Shown: positions 1 through 6,506, counted from the stretch's first letter. The stretch is DNA of 7,141 bases from an uncultured Rubrivivax sp. (GCA_937967345.1 CALBTN010000162.1:1-7141), one strand, 5' to 3'. Translations and numbers: made by a program. Notes: generated from the sequence alone by a model not told the origin.

Positions 1-1
1 C

Positions 2-790
2 GCGGCAACGATCATCCACCACCCTGACGTGCAACGCATGCTGATGACGATGCGTGCGCTGACCGAAGGCTGCCGCGCGATGGCGCTGATGGCCGCCGCC
101 GCCTATGACGCCGCGCACGCGCACCCCGACGCCGACACCCGAATGCTCAGCCGCGGCTTCTACGAATACCTGGTGCCGCTGATCAAGGGCTACAGCACCG
201 AGATGAGCCTCGAGGTCACCAGCCTGGGGGTGCAGGTGCACGGCGGCATGGGTTTCATCGAGGAGACCGGCGCGGCGCAGTACTACCGCGACGCGCGCAT
301 CCTGACCATCTACGAAGGCACCACCGCGATCCAGGCCAACGACCTGGTGGGCCGCAAGACCTCGCGCGATGGCGGCGCCACGGCCAAGACCATCGCCGCG
401 CATATCAAGGCCACCGAAGCCGAGCTGCGCGGCAGCAGCAGCGCTGCGGCCAAGGCGATGCTGCACAGCCTGGCGGCGGCGCGGCAGTCCTTCGTCGAGG
501 TGGTGGACTTCGTCGCTGGGCGCACCCAGGCGCAGCCCAACGAGGTCTTCGCCGGCAGCGTGCCTTACCTGATGCTGGCCGGCAACCTGGTGGCCGGCTG
601 GCAGCTCGCGCGGGCGCTGCTGGTGGCCGAACGTCGGCTGGCCGACGGCGACGATGCGCCCTTCATGCGCGCCAAAGTCGCCACCGCGCATTTCTACGCC
701 GACCACATCCTGAGCCGCGTGCCGGGCATCGGCCACAGCATCGTGCACGGCGCGGCCTCGCTGGCCGAGATGCCGCTGGACGCGCTGTAG
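2..790 (+). CDS. Acyl-CoA dehydrogenase, C-terminal part (5' end outside window)
   Basis: Partial gene; 262 residues are visible before the TAG stop. A GTG at 29 is an internal valine, because the frame is open to the left edge and the preceding residues (IIHHPDV) fit the family. The product should be a cytosolic FAD enzyme that oxidises an acyl-CoA to its 2-enoyl-CoA and passes electrons to ETF. Visible residues 1-120 are the helical C-terminal flavin domain, with GVQVHGGMGF (about 78-87) and YRDARI (96-101). IYEGTTAIQ carries the glutamate (visible residue 105, codon 314-316) that matches the catalytic base of medium-chain acyl-CoA dehydrogenase. Residues from about 125 to the end form the extra C-terminal helical domain typical of the roughly 600-residue branch that includes DmdC-like 3-methylmercaptopropionyl-CoA dehydrogenases. 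Chain-length or substrate specificity cannot be read from this part. It lies 89 bp upstream of the nitronate monooxygenase gene on the same strand. Confidence 0.93.
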   Translation, partial: AATIIHHPDVQRMLMTMRALTEGCRAMALMAAAAYDAAHAHPDADTRMLSRGFYEYLVPLIKGYSTEMSLEVTSLGVQVHGGMGFIEETGAAQYYRDARILTIYEGTTAIQANDLVGRKTSRDGGATAKTIAAHIKATEAELRGSSSAAAKAMLHSLAAARQSFVEVVDFVAGRTQAQPNEVFAGSVPYLMLAGNLVAGWQLARALLVAERRLADGDDAPFMRAKVATAHFYADHILSRVPGIGHSIVHGAASLAEMPLDAL

Positions 791-867
791 CCGCTCCGGG
801 CCTGTCGCTGTGGCGACCAGCGCCGCGGCCACACGCCCGGCACACTGCAGCGTCAGCCCCTTCTTGC

Positions 868-873
868 AGGAGA
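868..873 (+). promoter_or_regulatory. Ribosome binding site deciding the TTG start of the nitronate monooxygenase gene
   Basis: AGGAGA lies 6 nt before the TTG at 880. No ATG or GTG in this frame is close to the start of the conserved domain, and the family's conserved N-terminus (LPIIGAPLF) begins 11 residues after the TTG. The site therefore supports TTG as the real initiator. Confidence 0.75.
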
Positions 874-879
874 CCCGCC

Positions 880-1839
880 TTGGCCTTGCCCACTGTCCTG
901 GCGCGCGCGCCGCTGCCGATCATCGGCGCGCCGCTGTTCATCATCAGCCACCCCAAGCTCGTGATCGCGCAGTGCACGGCCGGCGTGATCGGCGCGATGC
1001 CGGCGTTGAATGCGCGCCCGGCATCGCAGCTCGATGAATGGCTGGCCGAGATCACCGAGGCGCTGGCCGCCTGGGACCGCGCCCATCCCGAGGCGCCGGC
1101 CGCACCGTTCGCGATCAACCAGATCGTGCACAAGAGCAACGACCGGCTCGACCACGACATGCAGATGTGCGAGAAGTACAAGGTGCCGATCGTCATCAGC
1201 TCGCTGGGCGCGCGCGCAGAGGTCAACGACGCGGTGCACGGCTGGGGCGGCGTGCTGCTGCACGACGTCATCAACAACACCCATGCGCACAAGGCGATCG
1301 ACAAGGGCGCGGACGGCTTGATTCCGGTGGCCGCCGGCGCCGGCGGCCACGCCGGCACCAAGAGCCCGTTCGCGCTGGTGGCCGAGATCCGCGAGTGGTT
1401 CGACGGCCCGATCGCGCTGTCGGGCGCCATCGGCACCGGCGCCGGCGTGCTCGCCGCGCTGGCCTGCGGCGCCGACTTCGCCTACATCGGCTCGGCCTTC
1501 ATCGCCACCGTCGAGGCGCGCGCCGCCGACGCCTACAAGCAGTGCATCGTCGAGTCCAGCAGCGACGACATCGTCTACTCGAACCTGTTCACCGGCGTGC
1601 ATGGCAACTACCTGGCACCGTCGATCCGCAACGCCGGCCTGGACCCCGCAAACCTGGAGCACAGCGACCCGAGCAAGATGAGCTTCGGCAGCGACTACGG
1701 CGCGAAGAAGGCGTGGAAGGACATCTGGGGCTGCGGCCAGGGCATCGGCGCGGTCAAGGCGGTGGTGCCGGCGGCCGAGCTGGTGGCGCGGCTGAAGCGC
1801 GAGTACGACGCGGCGCGCCTGCGCGTGTGCGCCCGCTGA
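880..1839 (+). CDS. Nitronate monooxygenase (2-nitropropane dioxygenase family)
   Basis: 319 residues, full length for the family, starting at TTG behind a good ribosome binding site. The family are cytosolic FMN enzymes with a TIM-barrel fold that oxidise alkyl nitronates, such as toxic propionate 3-nitronate, to a carbonyl compound and nitrite. Visible signatures are LPIIGAPLF (12-20) at the first strand, QIVHKSND (81-88), and the glycine-rich AGAGGHAG (152-159), whose His157 matches the catalytic base of characterised enzymes. SGAIGTGAGV (181-190) and AYIGSAFIAT (201-210) correspond to the FMN phosphate-binding loops. The C-terminal WGCGQGIG (283-290) is typical of the Burkholderiales branch. 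The amidohydrolase gene starts 7 bp after the stop, so the two are probably translated from one mRNA. The family assignment is firm; the physiological substrate is unknown, and some relatives may act on other substrates. Confidence 0.95.
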   Translation: MALPTVLARAPLPIIGAPLFIISHPKLVIAQCTAGVIGAMPALNARPASQLDEWLAEITEALAAWDRAHPEAPAAPFAINQIVHKSNDRLDHDMQMCEKYKVPIVISSLGARAEVNDAVHGWGGVLLHDVINNTHAHKAIDKGADGLIPVAAGAGGHAGTKSPFALVAEIREWFDGPIALSGAIGTGAGVLAALACGADFAYIGSAFIATVEARAADAYKQCIVESSSDDIVYSNLFTGVHGNYLAPSIRNAGLDPANLEHSDPSKMSFGSDYGAKKAWKDIWGCGQGIGAVKAVVPAAELVARLKREYDAARLRVCAR

Positions 1840-1846
1840 GCACGCC

Positions 1847-3097
1847 ATGACGCGCCGCGCGCTGATCGACCGCGCCACGCTGTTCGACAGCGCCGCGGGC
1901 GTGCTGCGGCCGCACTGCAAGATCGTGATCGAGGGCGAGACGATTGCCGCGGTCAGCGACGAGCCGATCACGGTAGGCGACGTGGCGCTGACGATCGACG
2001 CCGCCGATCGCGTGGTGCTGCCGGGGCTGATCGATGCCCACGTGCACGTCGTCGCGTCGTCGCACGATCTGTCGGCGTTGGCGTTGCAGCCGGCCTCGCT
2101 GGTCGCCGCGCAAAGCAGCTTGATCCTGCGCGACATGCTGCAGCGTGGCTTCACCACGGTGCGCGATGTGGGGGGCGCCGACCACGGCCTGCGCCAGGCG
2201 GTGGCCGACGGCCTGTTCGAAGGCCCGCGCCTGTTCGTCGCTGCTGCGCCGGTAAGCCAGACCGGCGGCCACGCCGACATGCGCCCGCGCGGTGCGCGCC
2301 AGCGCGAGTTCTTCTGCAGCTGCGCCGGCCTGGGGTTGATCGGCGCCATCGCCGACGGCGTCGGCGAGGTGCGCCGCGCGGTGCGCGAGCAGGTGCGCCA
2401 GGGCGCCGATCACATCAAGATCATGGCCGGCGGCGGCATCGCCAGCCCGAGCGATCCGCTCGAAGGCACGCAGTTCTCGGTGGAGGAGCTGCGCGCCGCC
2501 TGCGAGGAGGCCGAAGCGGCGAACCTGTATGCGCTGGCGCACGCCTATTCGCCGCGGGCGGTGAGCCGCGCGGTGATGGCCGGGGTGCGCAGCATCGAGC
2601 ACGGCAACCTGATCGACGAGGCCACCGCACGCCTGATGAAGACGCACGGCGCCTACCTGGTGCCCACGCTGTCGACCTACGCCGCGCTGGCCGACGAAGG
2701 GCAGCGCCTAGGCTGGTCGGCGGCGATGCTCGACAAGCTGGCCAAGGTGCGCTCGCGCGGCATCGAGTCGCTGGCGATCGCCAAGGCCGAGGGCGTGCCG
2801 ATCGTCTTCGGCACCGATCTGCTCGGCCACATGCATGAGCGCCAGTCGGGCGAGTTCGCGATCCGCTCGGCGGCGCAGACGCCGGTGGAGGTGCTGCAAG
2901 GCGCCACGATCGAGGCCGCGCGCTTGATGCGCCAGGCGGGCCGGCTCGGGCAACTGGTGCCCGGCGCTCTTGCCGATCTGCTGATCGTCGACGGCGATCC
3001 GACGCGCGAGCTGTCGATGCTGGCCGAGCCCGAGCGCGGCATCCGCTTGATCGTGCAGGCCGGCCGCGTGTGCCGCGACACGCTGCACGCGCCGTAG
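1847..3097 (+). CDS. Metal-dependent amidohydrolase, prolidase/imidazolonepropionase-like (COG1228 type)
   Basis: 416 residues, beginning at ATG 7 bp after the nitronate monooxygenase stop, with no clear ribosome binding site, which suggests translational coupling. It is a cytosolic amidohydrolase-superfamily enzyme with an N-terminal small beta domain and a TIM barrel. The binuclear metal set looks complete: H65 and H67 in LIDAHVHV, K191 in HIKIMAGGG (the lysine carbamylated in relatives), H232 in LAHAYS, H252 in SIEHGN and D324 in FGTDL. SQTGGHADMRPRG (137-149) is typical of the subgroup that includes Xaa-Pro dipeptidase-like and L-Xaa-Arg/Lys carboxypeptidases. PGALADLLIVDGDP (372-385) is the usual return to the beta domain. 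The function is hydrolysis of an amide or peptide-like bond; the substrate is not evident. An ester or lactone substrate linked to the neighbouring oxidative genes is also possible. Confidence 0.9.
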   Translation: MTRRALIDRATLFDSAAGVLRPHCKIVIEGETIAAVSDEPITVGDVALTIDAADRVVLPGLIDAHVHVVASSHDLSALALQPASLVAAQSSLILRDMLQRGFTTVRDVGGADHGLRQAVADGLFEGPRLFVAAAPVSQTGGHADMRPRGARQREFFCSCAGLGLIGAIADGVGEVRRAVREQVRQGADHIKIMAGGGIASPSDPLEGTQFSVEELRAACEEAEAANLYALAHAYSPRAVSRAVMAGVRSIEHGNLIDEATARLMKTHGAYLVPTLSTYAALADEGQRLGWSAAMLDKLAKVRSRGIESLAIAKAEGVPIVFGTDLLGHMHERQSGEFAIRSAAQTPVEVLQGATIEAARLMRQAGRLGQLVPGALADLLIVDGDPTRELSMLAEPERGIRLIVQAGRVCRDTLHAP

Positions 3098-3114
3098 ACG
3101 TCCCCGCCCGCCGC

Positions 3115-3525
3115 TCAGCCCGGCGTCGGCGCCAGCTGCGTCATGACCTCGGTGCGCACCTGCGTCATCAGCTTGTGCACCGGGCACTTATCGGCCACCC
3201 GCAGCAGCTCCTGACGCTGCGCATCGTCCAGCGCCCCGCCCAGCTCCAGCGTGACCTGAAGCCGGTACACGCCCTGGCGCTCCTGGCTGTCGTCGCGCTC
3301 GACCGTGACGCCGATGTCGTGCAGCGGGATCTGCTTGCGCCGCGCGTACCACAGCAACGTCAGCGCCTTGCAGGCACCGAGCGCGCTGTCGTACAGGTCG
3401 TGCGGTGTCGGGCCCAGATCCTCGCCGCCGTTGGCCGGCGGCTCGTCGACGTCCAGGCCGTGCTCGCCGATGCGCACGCGGTGCCGCATCTTGGCCGTCA
3501 GGTCTCGCTGGATCCGGATGCTCAT
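3115..3525 (-). CDS. OsmC/Ohr-family protein
   Basis: 136 residues. The frame stays open far upstream, but the start is set at the ATG at 3525 because a GGAGA site sits 6 nt before it and homology begins there (MSIRIQRD). OsmC/Ohr proteins are cytosolic homodimeric thiol peroxidases that reduce organic hydroperoxides using two cysteines. Both are present: C52 in LGACKALTLLWYARRK, on the long central helix, and C114 in ADKCPVHKLM. Length matches the family. The sequence looks closer to the general OsmC/YhfA-like branch than to dedicated Ohr, so peroxidase activity is likely but not certain. It is the last gene of a minus-strand set, 41 bp after folE. Its stop faces the amidohydrolase stop across 17 bp, with no obvious bidirectional terminator between them. 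Confidence 0.9.
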   Translation of the reverse strand: MSIRIQRDLTAKMRHRVRIGEHGLDVDEPPANGGEDLGPTPHDLYDSALGACKALTLLWYARRKQIPLHDIGVTVERDDSQERQGVYRLQVTLELGGALDDAQRQELLRVADKCPVHKLMTQVRTEVMTQLAPTPG

Positions 3526-3531
3526 CGCAAG

Positions 3532-3536
3532 TCTCC
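3532..3536 (-). promoter_or_regulatory. Ribosome binding site fixing the osmC start
   Basis: On the minus strand GGAGA stands 6 nt before the ATG at 3525. This selects the short 136-residue OsmC over the longer open frame that reads back across folE. Confidence 0.65.
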
Positions 3537-3544
3537 GCTGGCTG

Positions 3545-3568
3545 AAAAGGTGGGAGCGGGTGCCGCTC
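3545..3568 (-). terminator. Possible intercistronic hairpin or attenuator between folE and osmC
   Basis: On the minus strand, GAGCGG (3568-3563), loop CAC and CCGCTC (3559-3554) form a perfect 6-bp G/C-rich hairpin. It is followed by CCCAC and then CTTTT. The stem overlaps the TGA stop of folE. The T run is short and separated from the stem, so full termination is doubtful. Partial attenuation, or a processing or stability element giving different folE and osmC levels, is as likely. Confidence 0.35.
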
Positions 3569-4202
3569 AGGGCGTCCGGCTGGCAATCGCGCGCATGAAC
3601 TCGGCACGCAGCCGCTCGTCGTCGGCCAGCACGCCGGCAAAGGCCTGGGTGCACACGCGCTCGTCGCCGCGCCGGTCCTCGCCGAGCAGCAGGCACAACT
3701 GTTCGGCCTCGATCACGCAGGCCGCGCCGCGGGCCTGGCCGTGCTGCACCATCGCTTCGGCGATGTCGCGCGTCATCCATTCCTGGTAGGTCAGGCGGTG
3801 GCCGATGGCGTCGACCAGCCGCGCGATGCGCCCGAAGCCGTGCAGCCGCCCGCCCGGCACGTAGCCGACGTGGGCGATGCCGCGAAACGGCACCAGGTGG
3901 TGCGGGCACACGCCGTGGATCGCGATGCCGCGCACCACCACCATGTCCTGGCGCGGGTCGTCGAAACCGCTGCCCAGCACCTGTGCCGGGTCCAGCGCGT
4001 AGCCGCCAAGCAGCCGCTGTTGCCACAGCTCGCGCACGCGCCGCGGCGTGTGCCCGGTGTGCACGCCGTCGGTGGGCAGGCCGCAGGCGCGCAGCAGATC
4101 GGCCACCGCGCGCTCGAACGCGGCCGCGTCGAAGGCGCCGACCCGTGCGATGCCCACGCCGTGGCCGCGGGCAGCAGGCATCGCGTGATCGTCTTCGGTC
4201 AT
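3567..4202 (-). CDS. folE: GTP cyclohydrolase I (FolE) homologue with divergent active site
   Basis: 211 residues (E. coli FolE has 222). FolE converts GTP to 7,8-dihydroneopterin triphosphate, the first step to folate, tetrahydrobiopterin and queuosine, as a cytosolic decamer. The stretch from C99 to C170 aligns without gaps to E. coli C110-C181 (recalled sequence). Zinc ligands C99, H102 and C170 are kept, as are H101 (E. coli H112), Q140/E141 of the guanine-binding pair (Q151/E152) and R128 (R139). R55 in TPRR matches R65. Changes: the CEHH motif is CPHH, catalytic H179 is Q168 (codon 3699-3701), R185 is G174, S135 is G124, K68 is E58. So the fold is clear but the classical reaction is uncertain. 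ATG 4202 has no good ribosome binding site; it lies 13 nt after the upstream gene's stop, and ATG 4181 is an alternative. The gene sits between a small membrane protein gene and osmC. Confidence 0.85.
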   Translation of the reverse strand: MTEDDHAMPAARGHGVGIARVGAFDAAAFERAVADLLRACGLPTDGVHTGHTPRRVRELWQQRLLGGYALDPAQVLGSGFDDPRQDMVVVRGIAIHGVCPHHLVPFRGIAHVGYVPGGRLHGFGRIARLVDAIGHRLTYQEWMTRDIAEAMVQHGQARGAACVIEAEQLCLLLGEDRRGDERVCTQAFAGVLADDERLRAEFMRAIASRTP

Positions 4203-4215
4203 GGCCGCGCCGCGT

Positions 4216-4431
4216 TCAGGAAAACCAGATGCGCCACAGGCCGACGATCACGTGACCCCAGATCAGGATGTTGCCGGCCAGCAGCGTGAACACCCGCGTG
4301 AAGTTCCACAGGCTGCGCGCGCGGCGCAGGCAGCCGTCTTCGCCGGTGGTGGCATAGAGCACCAGGTACAGCACCGACGGCACGAAGGTGCCGACGATGA
4401 GCACGCTCATCACCCAATAAAAAACCGTCAT
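4216..4431 (-). CDS. Small two-helix membrane protein, function unknown
   Basis: 71 residues from the ATG at 4431; a GTG at 4458 would add 9 polar residues but has no ribosome binding site. I do not recognise the family. Two hydrophobic segments are visible, about residues 4-27 (FYWVMSVLIVGTFVPSVLYL) and 44-67 (FTRVFTLLAGNILIWGHVIV), joined by a short loop with EDG and the basic RRAR (37-40). The basic loop and short ends suggest a hairpin in the inner membrane with the loop probably cytosolic. It is the first gene of the minus-strand set and ends 13 nt before folE, so co-transcription is likely. There is no ribosome binding site, but a GATAAT box lies 6 nt before the ATG, which would fit a leaderless transcript. 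Codons 3-5 contain a run of six T, unusual in this GC-rich region. Membrane location is a fair inference; function is open. Confidence 0.72.
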   Translation of the reverse strand: MTVFYWVMSVLIVGTFVPSVLYLVLYATTGEDGCLRRARSLWNFTRVFTLLAGNILIWGHVIVGLWRIWFS

Positions 4432-4437
4432 GCCGCG

Positions 4438-4443
4438 ATTATC
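4438..4443 (-). promoter_or_regulatory. Candidate -10 element for the small membrane protein-folE-osmC set
   Basis: On the minus strand GATAAT matches five of six bases of the sigma-70 -10 consensus, a rare AT-rich hexamer here. The 6 nt that follow (CGCGGC) place the expected start of transcription on the A of the ATG at 4431. The -35 position, GCAATA at 17-bp spacing, is poor, so this is tentative. Confidence 0.35.
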
Positions 4444-4556
4444 GGTGCGGTGCAACACGGTATTGCCGCTGCTGCCGCTGCCGCTGGGGCCGGCGGCTGC
4501 GATTCGTCACAGTGCACTAGCATGCGCTGATGTGCGGTGCTGGACCTCGCCCGTCG

Positions 4557-5111
<555 letters not shown>

Positions 5112-5135
5112 CGGCCGGCCTTGTTCGCGCCGCGG

Positions 5136-5621
5136 TCAGCGCGCGCGGTGCAGGCGGGCTGCGGTGGCGCCGTGCGGCGCGCTCACCGGCTGCAGCCGGC
5201 GGTAGAGCAAGGCCAGCGCGGCGGCGCTGAAGCCGCTGGCCAGGGCCAGCGAGCCGACTGATGCCAGGCTCGCGAACTGCAGCAGGGCCTGCGGGTCGAC
5301 CTGCTCGACGAAGGACGCGAGCTCGTGCACCTGGCGGCGCGTGACCTGGGCCACCTGGGTGATGGCCTCGACGTCGATGCGGGTGCCGGCGCTGTCGCGG
5401 GCCACGAACACCGCGAAGGCGCCGGCCGCCACGCCGGCGATCCCCAGCGTGCCCAGCGGCTGCATCAGGCAGTTCAGCAGTCGCACGCGCAGCGGGTGGC
5501 TTGCAGCGCTGAACACGCGCGCCACCAGCCCGCAGGTCGAAGCCGCGCCACGCTCGGTGACAGCCGGCGCGGCCGGCCCCGGCGGGCACGAGCGCGGGGT
5601 TGGATCAAGCGGGCGGGGCAT
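5136..5621 (-). CDS. Putative two-helix membrane protein, function unknown
   Basis: 161 residues from the ATG at 5621, chosen because AGGAG lies 5 nt before it; an in-frame start at 5642 lacks such a site. I do not recognise the family. The first 30 residues are rich in proline and alanine and look disordered. Two hydrophobic stretches follow: about 57-74 (GTLGIAGVAAGAFAVFVA) and 118-140 (SLASVGSLALASGFSAAALALLY), each flanked by arginines (R75 and R81; R141, R142). The roughly 40 residues between them (RIDVEAITQVAQVTRRQV onwards) look amphipathic helical, probably a periplasmic or cytosolic linker. The C-terminus is short and basic. The good ribosome binding site and hydrophobic periodicity support a real gene. 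It converges with the OmpA-like lipoprotein gene (24-bp gap) and diverges from the DUF6776-like gene across 192 bp, so it probably has its own promoter. Confidence 0.68.
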   Translation of the reverse strand: MPRPLDPTPRSCPPGPAAPAVTERGAASTCGLVARVFSAASHPLRVRLLNCLMQPLGTLGIAGVAAGAFAVFVARDSAGTRIDVEAITQVAQVTRRQVHELASFVEQVDPQALLQFASLASVGSLALASGFSAAALALLYRRLQPVSAPHGATAARLHRAR

Positions 5622-5626
5622 CGTCA

Positions 5627-5631
5627 CTCCT
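5627..5631 (-). promoter_or_regulatory. Ribosome binding site fixing the start at 5621
   Basis: AGGAG on the minus strand, 5 nt before the ATG, is one of the best Shine-Dalgarno matches in the window. It argues that this minus-strand frame is translated and that the open frame on the opposite strand is a shadow. Confidence 0.7.
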
Positions 5632-5686
5632 ATCGTTGGCACGGCATGCGCTGCAATCTAAGCCGTCACGCCGCGGCAAGGGTTTG

Positions 5687-5770
5687 CGTAGTGCTACGAA
5701 GCGTAAGGCGCTGCCATCGAGCGCTGCACCGGCTGACACATCGTGTTGCAGCTCCTACGCTTGTCCGTAG
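5687..5770. promoter_or_regulatory. Candidate operator cluster: two CGTAG inverted repeats in a divergent spacer
   Basis: The 192-bp spacer between the divergent genes at 5621 (minus) and 5814 (plus) contains CGTAG-TG-CTACG at 5687-5698 and CTACG-CTTGTC-CGTAG at 5755-5770, both perfect 5-bp inverted repeats. A near copy, CGTAA, lies at 5702-5706. AAGCGTA (5699-5705) and TACGCTT (5756-5762) are also perfect complements, so the two blocks could pair as DNA or RNA arms. GCGCTGC is repeated directly at 5708 and 5721. I found no convincing -35/-10 pair on either strand. Regulator and function are unknown; a dimeric repressor site is the simplest reading. Confidence 0.35.
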
Positions 5771-5813
5771 TAGCTTTCGCCCCTGTTGCCTCAATCCAGA
5801 GTTTTCGACTGCC

Positions 5814-6506
5814 GTGTTCTCGCGTTCCCGCCCCGTCTTGTTCGATCCGCATGGCACCGCGCGCTCGCGCCGGCGTGTGCCGCGCTGGTTATGGCTGCTG
5901 CTGGGCGGTGCCCTGGCCGGTGCGGCCGGTGTCGTCTTCGTGCAGCAGCGCGTGCTGCCGCCGCGGCTGTCGAGCGCGGAATCGGTGGCGTTGCGACAGG
6001 CTTTTGCCACTGCCGACGAGCAGCGCTCGCGGCTGCAGGCCGAGCAAGCCAGCCAGCAGCAGCGCGCGCAGCAGCTCGCCAGCGACAACGCCGCGCTGAC
6101 CGACGCGCTGGTGCGCAGCCGTGCCCGCACCGACGAGTTGCGCGCGGATCTGGCAGCGGTGCTCGACGCGCTGCCGCCCGACCCGCGTGGCGGCGCGGTC
6201 GAGGTTCGCGCCGCGCAGTTCAACGCGCGCGACGGCGCGCTCGACTACCAGGTGGTGCTGATGCGCGACGGCGCCAGGGACAAGACGCTGTCGGGGGTGC
6301 TGCAGTTCACCGTGGCCGGCCAGTCCGCGCGCGGCGCGGCGAGCTCGGTGGCGCTGCAGCCGATCGCGCTGTCGCTGGGCCGGCATGAGGTGCTGCGCGG
6401 CAGCGTGCCGCTGCCCGAGGGTTTCAAGCTCCGGCAGACCACGGTGCAGGTGCTCGACCGCGCGGCCGGCAAGGCGCTGGGCATGCGGGTGCTGCTGGTG
6501 CGCTGA
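5814..6506 (+). CDS. DUF6776-like membrane-anchored coiled-coil protein
   Basis: 230 residues from a GTG at 5814. The frame is open for about 490 bp further upstream, but that part overlaps the antisense gene and has no coding character, and no in-frame ATG lies near. The start is the least certain point: only a weak AGAG lies upstream. Domains in order: basic cytosolic N-terminus (1-23, with RSRRRVPR), one membrane helix (about 24-45), a Q/A/R/E-rich segment with heptad-like spacing (about 53-118) likely to form a coiled coil, and a beta-rich C-terminal domain (about 127-230) with LDYQVVLMRD (143-152), LSGVLQFTVAG (159-169) and GSVPLPEGF (196-204). This order and the closing LPEGF strand match what I recall of DUF6776 proteins of beta- and gammaproteobacteria, which have no assigned function. 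The C-terminal part is expected in the periplasm. The next lipoprotein gene starts 43 bp downstream and may be co-transcribed. Confidence 0.8.
   Translation: MFSRSRPVLFDPHGTARSRRRVPRWLWLLLGGALAGAAGVVFVQQRVLPPRLSSAESVALRQAFATADEQRSRLQAEQASQQQRAQQLASDNAALTDALVRSRARTDELRADLAAVLDALPPDPRGGAVEVRAAQFNARDGALDYQVVLMRDGARDKTLSGVLQFTVAGQSARGAASSVALQPIALSLGRHEVLRGSVPLPEGFKLRQTTVQVLDRAAGKALGMRVLLVR

Noticed and set aside
853..2349. 498-codon open frame on the minus strand across the nitronate monooxygenase and amidohydrolase genes
   Set aside because: It is antisense to two clearly conserved genes, is Arg/Ala/His-rich without recognisable motifs, and is expected from strong third-position G/C bias.
1754..2647. 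297-codon minus-strand open frame inside the amidohydrolase gene
   Set aside because: Antisense shadow of a gene with all its metal ligands intact; composition is typical of out-of-frame GC-rich translation.
3098..3114. Bidirectional terminator between the convergent amidohydrolase and osmC genes
   Set aside because: The 17-bp gap has no inverted repeat and no T or A run, so no intrinsic terminator can be supported.
3526..4026. Upstream extension of the OsmC frame to 303 codons
   Set aside because: It overlaps folE in another frame; the GGAGA site and the family's start both place OsmC at 3525.
4465..4497. CCGCTG repeats and a GCCGC/GCGGC stem in the divergent spacer
   Set aside because: Short, low-complexity and expected in GC-rich DNA; no link to a promoter or terminator is visible.
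5112..5135. Terminator in the convergent gap containing GGCCGGCC
   Set aside because: The 8-bp palindrome has no loop and no T run after it; in this G/C context it is probably chance.
5475..5505. ArsR-like helix-turn-helix resemblance (SHPLRVRLLNCL) in the minus-strand membrane protein
   Set aside because: Only a short local similarity; the following residues are a hydrophobic membrane segment, not a recognition helix.
5746..5773. Sigma-70 promoter TTGCAG-N16-TAGTAG for the DUF6776-like gene
   Set aside because: Only three of six matches in each hexamer; too weak to call.
5325..5813. N-terminal extension of the DUF6776-like frame, making a 393-residue protein
   Set aside because: The extension is antisense to the gene at 5136-5621, which has a good ribosome binding site. 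The extension has no domain character, and the membrane helix expected near the N-terminus appears just after 5814.
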